A stretch of DNA of 64,000 nucleotides from Thiobacillus denitrificans. Lineage in GTDB: Bacteria; Pseudomonadota; Gammaproteobacteria; Burkholderiales; Thiobacillaceae. Every line of letters starts with the position of its first letter. Positions within the stretch are counted from its first letter, which is position 1. Where the stretch lies: assembly GCA_002343685.1 (NCBI GenBank), contig DDRS01000027.1, positions 1 to 64,000 of the forward strand, in the 5' to 3' direction. The notes under the pieces were generated by a model, which saw nothing but the letters and a program-made list of their open reading frames with translations, was not told the origin of the DNA and did no database searches. The translations under genes were made by a program, and so were the position numbers. This document shows positions 8,379 to 17,339 of this stretch, piece by piece.

Positions 8379-9188
8379 CTAGTTGCCGCGGCTGCGCAAG
8401 CGCTGACGGAGCCGCTTTACGTAAGGGCCATCCACTAGCTCATCAGGGGGTAAACCCAGTGCACAGTTTGCCAGCGACGCAAGGGTGTTGTCTGTGACCT
8501 TGAAGTCATGAGGTATTAGGCCATAGCGACGAACTCTATTCTCTTCAATTGCGGCAAGTAATGCCTTGAAGAAATCGGCCAAAGATGGGCGCAAAGCAGT
8601 AGTTGCGGCTGCCGTCAACGGATCGGAGGCTATTGGACCTGCAGCCTCGGCATCGGATGCAAGTTCTTGCACGAAATCACTAAGGGTTGGCCAGTACTTC
8701 AAGTCAAACTGAGCGTGCAGAGCTTTGAGACGTTTTTGAACGTACCATCCGAATAATGCGTTGCCCTTGGCGGCTTCTTCAATCACGTGGCAGACGTGGT
8801 AGTGAGTGTCACTGCTAAAGCTAGATGTGTTGTGTAGTTCAGACCGCTGCTGCAATAGATTGACTAGCTCTGACGCCTTGCTCGAAATCTGCCGATTGAT
8901 CGCAACAAGATCGTTACGTACCGTGCGAGCCGCTAGGATTTTTTCCGGGCTCCAAAACGCGGTAGTGCTCAGGATGAGCCCAAGAAAAGCCTGCAAAGAA
9001 CCGGTATGCACATTAAGCTTGCTGTGCAATTCTTCGTACGCTTCTATCAATTCCAGGCCGCGTGCGAGCAGCCTATCTGCGACAGCAACCTCGCTGCTCA
9101 GAATGCGGTGCGCAATGTTGTACTGCCGCTCATCTCGAAGGATTTGTTCGCATATATATTGCGGGCTGTCAGGGTAGCGCTGGCTCAT
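8379..9188 (-). CDS. Unrecognised 269-aa protein between Gabija and Wadjet
   Basis: I do not recognise this protein. It is predicted to be mostly helical and soluble, rich in Leu, Ala and charged residues, with one mildly hydrophobic stretch near residue 70 (LQAFLGLILSTTAFWSP). No P-loop, nuclease, TIR or transmembrane signature is visible. ATG 9188 is chosen; a TTG six bases upstream is possible, and neither has a strong Shine-Dalgarno sequence. It lies upstream of gajA on the same strand with an 88-base gap, so it could be the first gene of the Gabija transcript. Context makes a defence-related or regulatory role plausible but unproven. Confidence 0.7.
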   Translation of the reverse strand: MSQRYPDSPQYICEQILRDERQYNIAHRILSSEVAVADRLLARGLELIEAYEELHSKLNVHTGSLQAFLGLILSTTAFWSPEKILAARTVRNDLVAINRQISSKASELVNLLQQRSELHNTSSFSSDTHYHVCHVIEEAAKGNALFGWYVQKRLKALHAQFDLKYWPTLSDFVQELASDAEAAGPIASDPLTAAATTALRPSLADFFKALLAAIEENRVRRYGLIPHDFKVTDNTLASLANCALGLPPDELVDGPYVKRLRQRLRSRGN

Positions 9189-9306
9189 GGTCAATCCGTG
9201 CTAGTTAAGATGCCAGTTAGTCTATTCAACCATAAAAATTTTCTCGGTACCTCTGCAACCCTGATCGACCACACTCTCAGGTACCTGATGAAATACTGCA
9301 GATTAT

Positions 9307-9336
9307 AAAAAGGTCAGCTTCTGTTTTTGGCTGACC
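9307..9336 (-). terminator. Intrinsic terminator of the Wadjet operon
   Basis: On the minus strand GGTCAGC and GCTGACC form a seven-base stem with an 11-base loop, followed directly by five T. It is the first such structure downstream of jetD, about 310 bases away, and separates Wadjet from the unknown-gene/Gabija transcript. Confidence 0.75.
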
Positions 9337-9345
9337 GCTTTGGGT

Positions 9346-9368
9346 CGAGGCTGTGTGACACAGCCTCG
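9346..9368. repeat. Perfect 10-bp hairpin (CGAGGCTGTG / CACAGCCTCG)
   Basis: The two arms, 9346-9355 and 9359-9368, are perfect complements with a three-base loop TGA. It sits ten bases from the terminator stem. The stem is strong but has no T tract, so it may reinforce termination, protect the mRNA 3' end, or be the end of a small dispersed repeat. Confidence 0.6.
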
Positions 9369-9646
9369 GTCGAAAGCTGCCGACGAGGTGTGGAACGTTG
9401 AAAGACCGCTTCGGCCGAGGAAGAGCCCGTCGTAGTCAGCGACATGAGCTTCCGCTCTTGCAGCAATGGGACATTCGACGGCTGGATGAAGCTGTTGTTT
9501 CATGTGGCGGATTTGGACTGGAAATCAGTGGCGGGTTTGAATCAGAACTGGTGGCGTAATTCACTGGAATCTGCCGACAAGTTGGAGTGTCTGAAAAAGC
9601 AGGGCTTCAAACTGGTCGTTGCAGCCCTGAAGTACGAAGCCGGGAG

Positions 9647-10819
9647 CTACCTTAACGCTTCCTGCTCAACCGTGAACCCGGCTTTAGCGACTTCTCTTCC
9701 AAGCTCATCCCAACCTGCCGCACTCGCGAACCGGCGGATTCGTTCAAGCGTGTGCTTGCTGGCCTCAACCCGGCGATCTTCCGGAACGTCGTCAGGATGC
9801 ATTTTCCATGGCTGCAGGATGTGCCCGGCTGATTGCGCGTCGAGTGCCAGGATGGCCGCTATCCGGAATCCACCCTCGTCGATGTCGCCGAAGTGATAGA
9901 CCGGCACCTCCGGCGGCAAGCCCTTGAGCAAGCGAACGTACAGTGCCCGCCATGCGGGCGTCGGCATGCCGGCCGTATAGATGAGCAGGATGTCCTCGTC
10001 GCAGCGGCGCCGCGCTTCGCTGTGGAAGGTAGTCTGGTTTTCGATGGTCATGAGCAGCTTTGGCTGGCTGGCCAGCCCGATGACGGAAGGCGCGGAGAAA
10101 GCTCCATACGGCTCATCCAGCAGGTCAGTGACGCGGGTGCGTGAAACAACTACCCGGCCGGCCATGCGAACTGGCTGTTCTTCGCGGAACAGGCCGATCT
10201 CCTGCCATACGTCGTGTGCTTCTCGAGGCTCCGGATCCACATCGCTAGTCAGCAGCACATCGACCGGCGCCGCCAGTTTCTCGATGCGCTTGCTGTCCTT
10301 GAACAGCCCCGCGCTGACTTCACGGATGGGTTCGTCGACCGTTCTGTTTTCACGAGCCGAGGTCATGAACTGGATGACGCGGGCAGCATCGGCCCAGTCC
10401 TGGGCGTCCTCTGGGCCGTAGGTGCGGACCTTCTTCAGGCTGGCCCACCGGGCCAGCACGTCCTTCAGGACCGGGAAAGCCGTCAGCAGATCGGCGAGCT
10501 GTGCGGTAGCCCTCTCAAGACGGCTCGCGGCGGTTTCCACGCCGAGTAGTTTCGCCAGGGCATCGAGGTCGATTAGTTCGACGCGTTGAATGAATCCTTC
10601 TTCGCCCAGGCCCTTTTCCCAGGTTAGGGCCACGGCGCCTTCGGCTCGCGCCGCCTTCATTGCCGCCTCGAATGCCTCCTTGTCGGCCAGTGAGCGTGTG
10701 GCCTGGTAGTCGGCCAGTTGCGACCGGGTCAGCGCCGGCGGCGTCGAACGGACGCCGGCCGTCATCCGATCGCCGGCCTCCAGCAGCTTCGTGAGGGCGT
10801 TACGGGCCTTCGCGTCCAT
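9647..10819 (-). CDS. jetD: JetD-like nuclease subunit of Wadjet (DUF3322/DUF2220)
   Basis: The 390 residues start at ATG 10819, seven bases after the jetC stop; a longer frame reaching into jetC is rejected. The C-terminal TOPRIM-like half keeps the metal-binding residues: E260 in TIENQTTFH and the aspartates of GDIDEGG at 311-317. The N-terminal half is the arm-like DUF3322 region. In Wadjet systems JetD is the endonuclease that cuts closed circular DNA such as plasmids after loop extrusion by JetABC. It is the last gene of the minus-strand operon. Confidence 0.9.
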   Translation of the reverse strand: MDAKARNALTKLLEAGDRMTAGVRSTPPALTRSQLADYQATRSLADKEAFEAAMKAARAEGAVALTWEKGLGEEGFIQRVELIDLDALAKLLGVETAASRLERATAQLADLLTAFPVLKDVLARWASLKKVRTYGPEDAQDWADAARVIQFMTSARENRTVDEPIREVSAGLFKDSKRIEKLAAPVDVLLTSDVDPEPREAHDVWQEIGLFREEQPVRMAGRVVVSRTRVTDLLDEPYGAFSAPSVIGLASQPKLLMTIENQTTFHSEARRRCDEDILLIYTAGMPTPAWRALYVRLLKGLPPEVPVYHFGDIDEGGFRIAAILALDAQSAGHILQPWKMHPDDVPEDRRVEASKHTLERIRRFASAAGWDELGREVAKAGFTVEQEALR

Positions 10820-10826
10820 GTGACAA

Positions 10827-13800
10827 TCAAACCGGCTGGGCGGCGGCCGTACCCGCCCCGCGCATGCGATTGACTTCCTGCTCGATGAGATCGGGGAAGG
10901 CGTCCAGGTCGTCCGACATGAACATTTCCCGCGTCTCTTCCGTGACATCGTGACCGTTGATCAGGATCACGTTGCGCACGGCGTCCTTCGCGATGTCGTA
11001 ATAGCGGTGCAGGTAGGCGGTGAGCACGCCGAGGTTCTCGCCGGGGCTGGCCATGAGCACCTGTAGACCCAGATCCTGCAGATAGCGCATGGTGGCGGAG
11101 ATGTTGGTGGGATCCATCTTGTTGAAGGCCTCGTCCAGCAGGATCAGCCTGACGCCATCGCGGTTGTCACGGTCGAGGCGATAGGCCGATGCCAGCGCGG
11201 CGCCGGCGATCACATACAGCGGCGCGCGGTGCTCGCCGCCGGAACCCGGACCGAGGCGCTTGCTCAGGTGTCCAACGACCTTGGGTTTGCCCGTCAGCGG
11301 GTCATCCCGAATGATCTCGACGTCGAATTCGTAGAACTCGCGGTAATCATCGAGCGGGCTCTTGACGCTGCCAGCTCCCGGCGCAATCTTGTCCTCCAGC
11401 AGTTCCTTGAACTGAGCGGGGATCTCGCCGGCGCCGCCGAGCAAGTCTTCCTGCGGACCGAACGAGGCGATGTTCTTGACGAAGTCGAGCAGCTGCTTGA
11501 AGTGGGGGCGGACGACACGTTTGAACTGGTAGCGCTCGCCGTTGGTGAAGGCGGGGCAGTTCTTCAGCACCCGGTTGAGCTGCTCCATGGTCATGTCCAG
11601 CGCGTCGATGTTCTGGCTCAACGCCAGGGCGACGTCATTCCTGAAGGTTTCCTGCGAAACCTTGTAGGCGTTCTCCATCTGCGCCTTGTAGTCGAGCAGT
11701 TCGGTGTCATTCAGGCGCTTGAGGATGTCGGCTATCCAGGCCTGTCCCTTGCGCCAGTCTTCCACCACTTCTTCGCTGGCCTGTTCACGGTAGGTCGATA
11801 CGAAGTCGCCCAGCAGCTTGCTGCCCCTGGAGACTTCGCGGGTCACCTCGCGAAGTGCTTCGACCTGTTTCGTTTTGCTGTAGCCTGACATGGCCTCGTA
11901 GTTATCGCCGTGCTTCTCCAGAACGACGTCCCAATGAGGCGATGCGTAATCGGCGTCGTACTCCGGATCCTGGCGGGCTTCCTCGGCGGCTTCGCTGGCA
12001 GTCGCAAGCCTGGCAGCCGCTGCCTCAACGTTTTTTTGGCGCTCGCTCACTGCGTTTTCGGCAATGCCACGCTTGCCGCTGGCGGCAGTGACTGCCTCAC
12101 CCAGTTTCTTGGCTTCATCCGCCCACTGCTTTTCCTGCTCGCCAAGCGCCACGTATTCCTTGTCGGCTGAGCCCTGCAGCTTGCTTTGGAGTGCGGAGAC
12201 ATTGGATTCGGCGGAAACCGCTTCGTCCCAGAAGCGCTTCAGGTACATCCGGGCCTGATCTTCCTGCGGGATGTTGCGCAAGAGCGTGGAAAGCTCCTCG
12301 AGCTTCCGTACCTGCGCCGTGAGAGCCGTCACGGCCGAAGAGCATTTGGCGAGCCGTGCTTCGGCCGCTTGAAGATGCTGGCCGCCGCCGTCGCGCCCGA
12401 TGCGAAGATCGCCTTCCATGACAGGTTTCAGGCGTTCGATGGTCCCCTTGCCGACCAGCATGCCGTCCTGCGTCAGGGTGCGTTTGCCGCGCTCCATGGC
12501 CTGAGCGGTAGTCGTGGCGCACACCATGTCGCCGAAGAGTCCGCGCAGATAGGCCACGGCCGCCGGATCAGTGCCTTCGATCAGTTCGGCGACGGAGCCG
12601 GGCTCCGGATGCCGGCCGACCTGCTGCCGGCTTTCCATGACGATCTTGGCGCCGTAGACAGCGCGCTTTTCAGGGAGGCCGCGGTAGACCTCGAAGGCCC
12701 GTCGCTCTTCGTGTTCCGGCACCAGCAGCGCCTGCAGGTTGCCGGCCAGATAGGCCTCGATTGCAGGCTGCCATTCCTTTTTCGTGATCCGAACGACATC
12801 GCATACCGCAACCGGATTGATGCCTTCGTCCCGCAGTTCGCGCATCAGGGTCTCGACATTCGGGCTGAGCGGCGCCTTTCCTTGCCTGACCCGGGAGAGT
12901 GACTCTTTGGCAAGATCGAGTTCACCATTGGCCACGCCCAGTTGCGACTTCAGCGTGCTGGTGGTGTCGGTCAGTGCCCGCAGGGCATTCTGCGCGGCCT
13001 CGACGGCGGTTCCAAGGTGCCCTTCGATCGCGGCCCAGTCGGCTTGATCGAACTGTTCCAGCAAGGATGCCAGCCGCTGCGATTCATCGAGCAGGGGGCA
13101 CGTGATCTCTTCCTTCAGTACGCCGGCGTCCGCGGCTTTCTTCAGGAGCATGCTGAATTGAGACAGTTGGTCGGAGATGTCCTTCGTATTGCGCGCAGCC
13201 CTGTTGCGATGTTCGATGATCTGGCTTTCCAGCCCCGCGTAATCGGCATGCGAGCCATGCTGTTCGCGTAGCCCACGGTAGTGCGTCGCTTTCTCTTCCG
13301 CTGCTTCCTGACTTACCTTCAAGCCTCGAAAGACCTTGTCGGCAGCCTCGAATGCCTCTTGGGCTTCCTGCTGGGCGTGCTCGCATTGCTCCTTGGCCTG
13401 ATTGGCATGTTCGCGCGCCGCGTCCAGACCAAGCGCATTCCAGGTGACGGCTTTTCTTGACGCTTTGGCCGCGTTGTCGAAAGCATCGTGTACCGCAGTG
13501 CCGTCGACGATCTTCTTCTCGACATGGGCCACCATCTCGGCCAGGCGCCGGAAGGAATCGGTGACGTCCTTGAATTTCTTGATGTTTGTTGGCCGGGACT
13601 CGAGCACGTCGTCACGCACGATTTGGTCCACGGTCTTGTCGAAACGCATGCGCAGCGCAAACCGGAACGCGCGGACAAAGGCGTCGTAGGACGGCGTACC
13701 GCCGGATCCACGCAATTCGAGCAGGCAGGCGCGGATGTAGCGTTCGGCCTCCTGAAACAGGCATTCATCGCCGGACACTTTGGACCGCTGCATCAGCTGC

Positions 13801-14273
13801 TGCTTGAAGGCGGCCCATTCTCGTGGCTTTTCCTTGCCATCGACCGTTTCGAGGTGATCTCCCAGCGTCAACTCGACGTCCGGAAGCAGATAGCGGCCCA
13901 GCACGTCGTGTTGCTCGCGATCCTTGGAGGCATAGATGCACACGCCCATGGAGACGGGCTTGTTGGTCTCAGAGTCACGCCAGACGAGCGTGATGTAGGT
14001 GTTCGAGTTTGGCCGTACGCGGTCATCGGGCGTATCGCCATACTGGCCCAGGCAATAGCTCCGAATCGATCGTGTGGTCTTGTTCTCGTCCGCTTGGGCG
14101 TTCAGGGCCATGAGACGGCTGTTGGCGCCGAACATGGCGATCTGGACGGCATCGAGAAATGAGCTCTTGCCGCTGCCGTTTGCCCCGAAGAGTCCGGTGA
14201 TCTCGGCAACGCGGATGTGCTCTCGTTCATACAGAAAGAACTGCACCAGGTGGATGCTTTCCAGATATTTCAT
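10827..14273 (-). CDS. jetC: JetC-like SMC/MukB-type ATPase of Wadjet
   Basis: This 1148-residue SMC-like ATPase has Walker A GANGSGKSS at residues 30-38. Long coiled coils occupy roughly 260-480 and 640-850 around a hinge-like region. Near the C-terminus come an ABC signature, GSGGEHRAPLY (about 1012), and Walker B LILLDEAFNKMD (about 1038-1050). This split-ATPase layout and length match JetC, the motor that extrudes DNA loops. Its start codon overlaps the jetB stop (ATGA), giving translational coupling. All ATPase motifs are intact, so the system should be functional. Confidence 0.93.
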   Translation of the reverse strand: MKYLESIHLVQFFLYEREHIRVAEITGLFGANGSGKSSFLDAVQIAMFGANSRLMALNAQADENKTTRSIRSYCLGQYGDTPDDRVRPNSNTYITLVWRDSETNKPVSMGVCIYASKDREQHDVLGRYLLPDVELTLGDHLETVDGKEKPREWAAFKQQLMQRSKVSGDECLFQEAERYIRACLLELRGSGGTPSYDAFVRAFRFALRMRFDKTVDQIVRDDVLESRPTNIKKFKDVTDSFRRLAEMVAHVEKKIVDGTAVHDAFDNAAKASRKAVTWNALGLDAAREHANQAKEQCEHAQQEAQEAFEAADKVFRGLKVSQEAAEEKATHYRGLREQHGSHADYAGLESQIIEHRNRAARNTKDISDQLSQFSMLLKKAADAGVLKEEITCPLLDESQRLASLLEQFDQADWAAIEGHLGTAVEAAQNALRALTDTTSTLKSQLGVANGELDLAKESLSRVRQGKAPLSPNVETLMRELRDEGINPVAVCDVVRITKKEWQPAIEAYLAGNLQALLVPEHEERRAFEVYRGLPEKRAVYGAKIVMESRQQVGRHPEPGSVAELIEGTDPAAVAYLRGLFGDMVCATTTAQAMERGKRTLTQDGMLVGKGTIERLKPVMEGDLRIGRDGGGQHLQAAEARLAKCSSAVTALTAQVRKLEELSTLLRNIPQEDQARMYLKRFWDEAVSAESNVSALQSKLQGSADKEYVALGEQEKQWADEAKKLGEAVTAASGKRGIAENAVSERQKNVEAAAARLATASEAAEEARQDPEYDADYASPHWDVVLEKHGDNYEAMSGYSKTKQVEALREVTREVSRGSKLLGDFVSTYREQASEEVVEDWRKGQAWIADILKRLNDTELLDYKAQMENAYKVSQETFRNDVALALSQNIDALDMTMEQLNRVLKNCPAFTNGERYQFKRVVRPHFKQLLDFVKNIASFGPQEDLLGGAGEIPAQFKELLEDKIAPGAGSVKSPLDDYREFYEFDVEIIRDDPLTGKPKVVGHLSKRLGPGSGGEHRAPLYVIAGAALASAYRLDRDNRDGVRLILLDEAFNKMDPTNISATMRYLQDLGLQVLMASPGENLGVLTAYLHRYYDIAKDAVRNVILINGHDVTEETREMFMSDDLDAFPDLIEQEVNRMRGAGTAAAQPV

Positions 14274-14950
14274 GCTTCTTCTTCCTCAGCCTGCGCCGGT
14301 CCTTGACCGTCGTCGTCCTCGAGAGCGTCCGATGCGGGCTCGTAGGACTGTGTGAACTGGGCCAGCCGGGTGATCGCTGTCTCACCCAGCAGATCCACGA
14401 TGGCGGGACGGATGGCCAGCACGTAGGGCTGAATGTCGCTGGCGGCCGAATCGGGCAATTCGTGTTCCTCCACCTTGCGTACGATGCCCCAGCGTTTGAG
14501 CGTCCGGACAAGGCCATCGAGTTCGCCGCGTCCGGGCAGTTCTCGCTTGCCTGCCGTGGACAGGCGATACTTTTCCTCGAGCTCGACCGCATCGCAGATC
14601 ACTTCGCCGTCATCGTTCAGCTGCCCGGTCCGGGCCTGTTCGTCGTAGATCTTCCTCAACACGAGCGCGAGCAGCGTCTGGGCAGTATTGGCCGTGCCCG
14701 CCCGGCCACTATCCGGAATCGCGCACGCATAGCGAAGCTGCCGGTTCACGGTCAGGCCGACGCCAACCTGGGAGAGGACGTGCTTGTATTCGTGCTCGAA
14801 GCGTTCAACCATCCCATAAGCCATGCGGCTGTGCCGGTCCGCGTAATAGAGAACCTGTTCCGCGAGCAGCCTGCTGGCGGTCGACTCGAATTCATCGGCC
14901 ACGTACTGTCTGTCGGTCTTCGCAGCGATGCCTTCCCAATACTGGCTCAT
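14270..14950 (-). CDS. jetB: JetB-like MukE-type subunit of Wadjet (DUF4194)
   Basis: The 226 residues start at ATG 14950, which overlaps the jetA stop by four bases (ATGA). A longer frame from 15019 is rejected because it lies inside jetA. The protein is a small winged-helix type with an acidic C-terminal tail (DALEDDDGQGPAQAEEEEA). It matches the MukE-like JetB (DUF4194), which clamps the kleisin JetA and DNA in the JetABC motor. The call rests mainly on size, fold pattern and its place between jetA and jetC. Confidence 0.88.
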   Translation of the reverse strand: MSQYWEGIAAKTDRQYVADEFESTASRLLAEQVLYYADRHSRMAYGMVERFEHEYKHVLSQVGVGLTVNRQLRYACAIPDSGRAGTANTAQTLLALVLRKIYDEQARTGQLNDDGEVICDAVELEEKYRLSTAGKRELPGRGELDGLVRTLKRWGIVRKVEEHELPDSAASDIQPYVLAIRPAIVDLLGETAITRLAQFTQSYEPASDALEDDDGQGPAQAEEEEA

Positions 14951-16419
14951 GTCATCCCTCCTTTTGCGGCTGCCGGCCGTTTCGCTTTCTCGATCCGGAA
15001 CGGCACACCGGTGATCCATTTGTTTTCCACTTCCTTGTCGCTGGTACGGCGGACCCGGAAGCCTCGCATCATGGCCAATGCCTCCCGCTGCAGATCAGGC
15101 GATCCGCTCTCCATGGCGGCGCCGAGCACCAGCAGGGTCTGATAGGCACGCACGTCCGCGATGCTGTTGATCTGAAGGTCTTCGCTGGCGACGGCAGGAC
15201 GGCCTGACAGCTGACGCGACACGAATTCGACGAGCTTCGGGGCATTCACCATGCGGACATTGCGCGCGAGTGCCCGGAGCCTCGCCCGTGCGAGGTCTTC
15301 GTCGGTCGGAATGGTCTCCCGCAGCTGCGTGGCTTTCTCCCGCGCCTCATGCCGGCGTGGTTCGGCAAGATTGTCTGGGCTGACCAGGTCGCCAGGCGGG
15401 AAAGGCGTGTCGTGATCGTCAGTTCCACTTTCCATGACACGGGCGATTGCCGCGTCGACGGCCTCGTCGATGGGACGCAGGGAGCGCAGCCGGTAATCCA
15501 GATAGGCCAGCGCGCGGCGGTTTGCCCGACGAATTTCGTCGTCCAGGCGCTCCAGATAGTCGTCTATCCGCTGGAGGTCGCGCAGCTTCTGCACGTCACG
15601 CTCGAACATGCGTTCGGCGCGGGCACGGTCGCCCTGGAAGCGTCGGGCTTCGTACCAGGCAATCAGGCGCTCGCGATTTTGATCGTTACCATGCAGTTCG
15701 TCGGCCCAGTGAAGGATCTGCGGGCGCCGCGACAGCGGGTGCTCGCGCGTCCTGAGTTCCTTGTAGTCACCGATGAACACCTGCTCGATGAAGCCGCTGA
15801 AGAATCCGCGGACGTACTGGGCGGTGGTTTCTTCGGTCCCGAGCGCGCTCATCAGGTCGCGCACGTTCGTGCCGGTATTACGGATGTGTTCGATCAGGTT
15901 TCGCGCCTGGTCTGCTGCTTCCGACAGCGAGTCGCCTCCGGCACCTTCCATCACCAGCTTGAGGTTGGCTTCGATGGAGCGGACCTTGCCCGCCACGTAG
16001 ATCGGCCCGGTCTCCGCGAAATTGATGAGCTGTCCCAGGAACTGGTTGACTACTGGGGTCATGGATACCCGCTTGTCGACGCCATGGCGGTCCAGCCGCA
16101 GCCATCCCCAATCATGCAGCCTGTTGAAGATGGTGATGGCGCGGATGTTGAGGGGTGTTTCGGGCGTGGCGCCATCCTCGTCAATCCAGGAATCGTGGAT
16201 GACGAGTTCGTCCTCGATGTCCTGCGTGATGTCTCGGGTCGTGAATCCGTGGCTGGGCGGCAAGGGGGCATCCGGGCCGAAGCGCCTGTCGTACAGCGCG
16301 CACAGGATGCCCCAGTAGGTCTGTTTGTTGGGCGAACCCAGCGGTGAGAACAGCCGCTCGGGCAGCCGCTTGAACAGAAGGGAGGCTGCGCCGCCGACTC
16401 CTAGCGGTTGAACAGCCAC
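14947..16419 (-). CDS. jetA: JetA-like MukF-type kleisin of Wadjet
   Basis: The product has 490 residues from a GTG at 16419 that lies inside the 3' end of the WYL gene (19-base overlap). It starts with a winged-helix-like part (LFSPLGSPNKQTYWGILCAL), followed by a helical middle and a second winged-helix-like C-terminus, the pattern of MukF-type kleisin JetA. In the complex it bridges the two JetC heads and recruits JetB. The overlap with the regulator gene means the Wadjet genes and the WYL gene are one tightly coupled unit. Confidence 0.88.
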   Translation of the reverse strand: MAVQPLGVGGAASLLFKRLPERLFSPLGSPNKQTYWGILCALYDRRFGPDAPLPPSHGFTTRDITQDIEDELVIHDSWIDEDGATPETPLNIRAITIFNRLHDWGWLRLDRHGVDKRVSMTPVVNQFLGQLINFAETGPIYVAGKVRSIEANLKLVMEGAGGDSLSEAADQARNLIEHIRNTGTNVRDLMSALGTEETTAQYVRGFFSGFIEQVFIGDYKELRTREHPLSRRPQILHWADELHGNDQNRERLIAWYEARRFQGDRARAERMFERDVQKLRDLQRIDDYLERLDDEIRRANRRALAYLDYRLRSLRPIDEAVDAAIARVMESGTDDHDTPFPPGDLVSPDNLAEPRRHEAREKATQLRETIPTDEDLARARLRALARNVRMVNAPKLVEFVSRQLSGRPAVASEDLQINSIADVRAYQTLLVLGAAMESGSPDLQREALAMMRGFRVRRTSDKEVENKWITGVPFRIEKAKRPAAAKGGMT

Positions 16420-17261
16420 TTGGACACCTCTCGTGCGTTTTCTACGGCGATCAGATATTCGGGGGGATGCTGGGTCTGCGTGTCCATCGCAGCATGGATG
16501 CCCTGGATGAAATAGGGGACCAGTGCCGCGCGGCAGGTTTCCACGCGGCTTGCCGTCCCGTTGAAATATTCGGCCTGGATCACGCGGGCCTGTGCTGGCG
16601 AAAGCTCAGGGTGGGCGACCAGGCGAACCTTGACCTTGGTGTTCCAGTCGGGGTCATCGAAACGGGCGCGATCCGCGAGGCGCGCCAAAGGCTTCACCTC
16701 GATGATTCGCCCCAGCGCGTAATCCCGAAATTCCTGATGGGTCTCGCTGAACGCGCGCACATGCCACCTGTGACCGGCCAGAACCAGGCTGTGTGGGAAG
16801 ATCGTGCGGCGATGCGGGGCTGGCTCGCTCATCGACATGTATTCGATTTCGACCGACTTTCCCTGCCTGATCGCGTTGCCGAGGCTGGCGAATATCTTCG
16901 GCTTCGGGGCGGTGATGCTCGGCGTCGCCGACCAGGCCACCGAGTCGCCATTTTCCATGGCCGACGCGTAGGGAAGCCCGACCATGGACAGGTAGCGGGA
17001 AAGTGATTCGGAAATGTCAGCCTGGGAGGCCTTGGCGTACCGCCTGTAAAAATCTGGCGTAGCGAAATAGCTCCTGGACTTGCTGTCCCATTGCATCCAG
17101 GTGGGGTTCAAGTCACGGATTTCTTTGATCCATTGGCTGGCTCGCGGCAAACCGATGCCGAACAATTCGCACACCCGCGAACGGAAAATGCGCCCTTCCC
17201 AAACCAGAAGTAGTTCCAGAAGGGTGAGGCGCTGTTGCGGGCTGTCGTTCCGTTGGTCCAT
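16401..17261 (-). CDS. WYL-domain transcriptional regulator heading the Wadjet operon
   Basis: The 286 residues start at ATG 17261; a longer start at 17330 would run through the AT-rich operator-like region and is rejected. The N-terminal 70 residues form a winged helix (SRVCELFGIGLPRASQWIKE). The middle and C-terminal parts are a WYL domain with the conserved pattern IEYMSMSEP followed by RTIFPHSLVLAGHRWHVRAF and an RIIEVKPL strand. WYL proteins bind nucleic-acid ligands and often control defence loci (BrxR/CapW-type). It overlaps jetA, and three TGTTATA half-sites lie just upstream, so autorepression plus control of Wadjet is the likely role. Confidence 0.88.
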   Translation of the reverse strand: MDQRNDSPQQRLTLLELLLVWEGRIFRSRVCELFGIGLPRASQWIKEIRDLNPTWMQWDSKSRSYFATPDFYRRYAKASQADISESLSRYLSMVGLPYASAMENGDSVAWSATPSITAPKPKIFASLGNAIRQGKSVEIEYMSMSEPAPHRRTIFPHSLVLAGHRWHVRAFSETHQEFRDYALGRIIEVKPLARLADRARFDDPDWNTKVKVRLVAHPELSPAQARVIQAEYFNGTASRVETCRAALVPYFIQGIHAAMDTQTQHPPEYLIAVENAREVSKWLFNR

Positions 17262-17276
17262 GTAGTGGGCTGTCCG

Positions 17277-17315
17277 TATGTTATAGAAAAATATAACATA
17301 TAAATTGTTATAACA
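17277..17315. promoter_or_regulatory. Clustered TGTTATA inverted repeats upstream of the WYL-Wadjet operon
   Basis: A nine-base inverted repeat, TATGTTATA (17277-17285) and TATAACATA (17292-17300), with a six-base spacer starts 15 bases before the WYL start codon. A second, overlapping palindrome, TGTTATAACA, lies at 17306-17315. All share the half-site TGTTATA. The cluster occupies the AT-rich promoter region of the operon and is the obvious candidate operator for the WYL regulator. The binding itself is an inference. Confidence 0.65.
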
Positions 17316-17339
17316 TTGGCCTTGCAGCAAACACGTGCC

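Larger units (their letters stand above)
9189..9646. other. Gene-poor gap between the unknown gene and Wadjet
   Basis: This holds the putative promoter of the minus-strand unknown gene at its left. Next come a minus-strand terminator (9307-9336) and a perfect hairpin (9346-9368), then about 270 bases downstream of jetD without a supported gene. Short open frames on both strands cover it, but none has a ribosome site or recognisable protein. The minus-strand frame 9303-9503 is the most protein-like, and it contains both hairpins, which argues against it being a gene. Confidence 0.5.

Noticed and set aside
9303..9503. Minus-strand 66-aa frame before the terminator
   Set aside because: It contains two stable hairpins including the terminator and ends next to its T tract. 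More likely untranslated tail or dispersed repeat.
9444..9896. Plus-strand 150-aa frame at the end of jetD
   Set aside because: Half of it is antisense to the jetD C-terminus. The rest has no ribosome site or recognised similarity.
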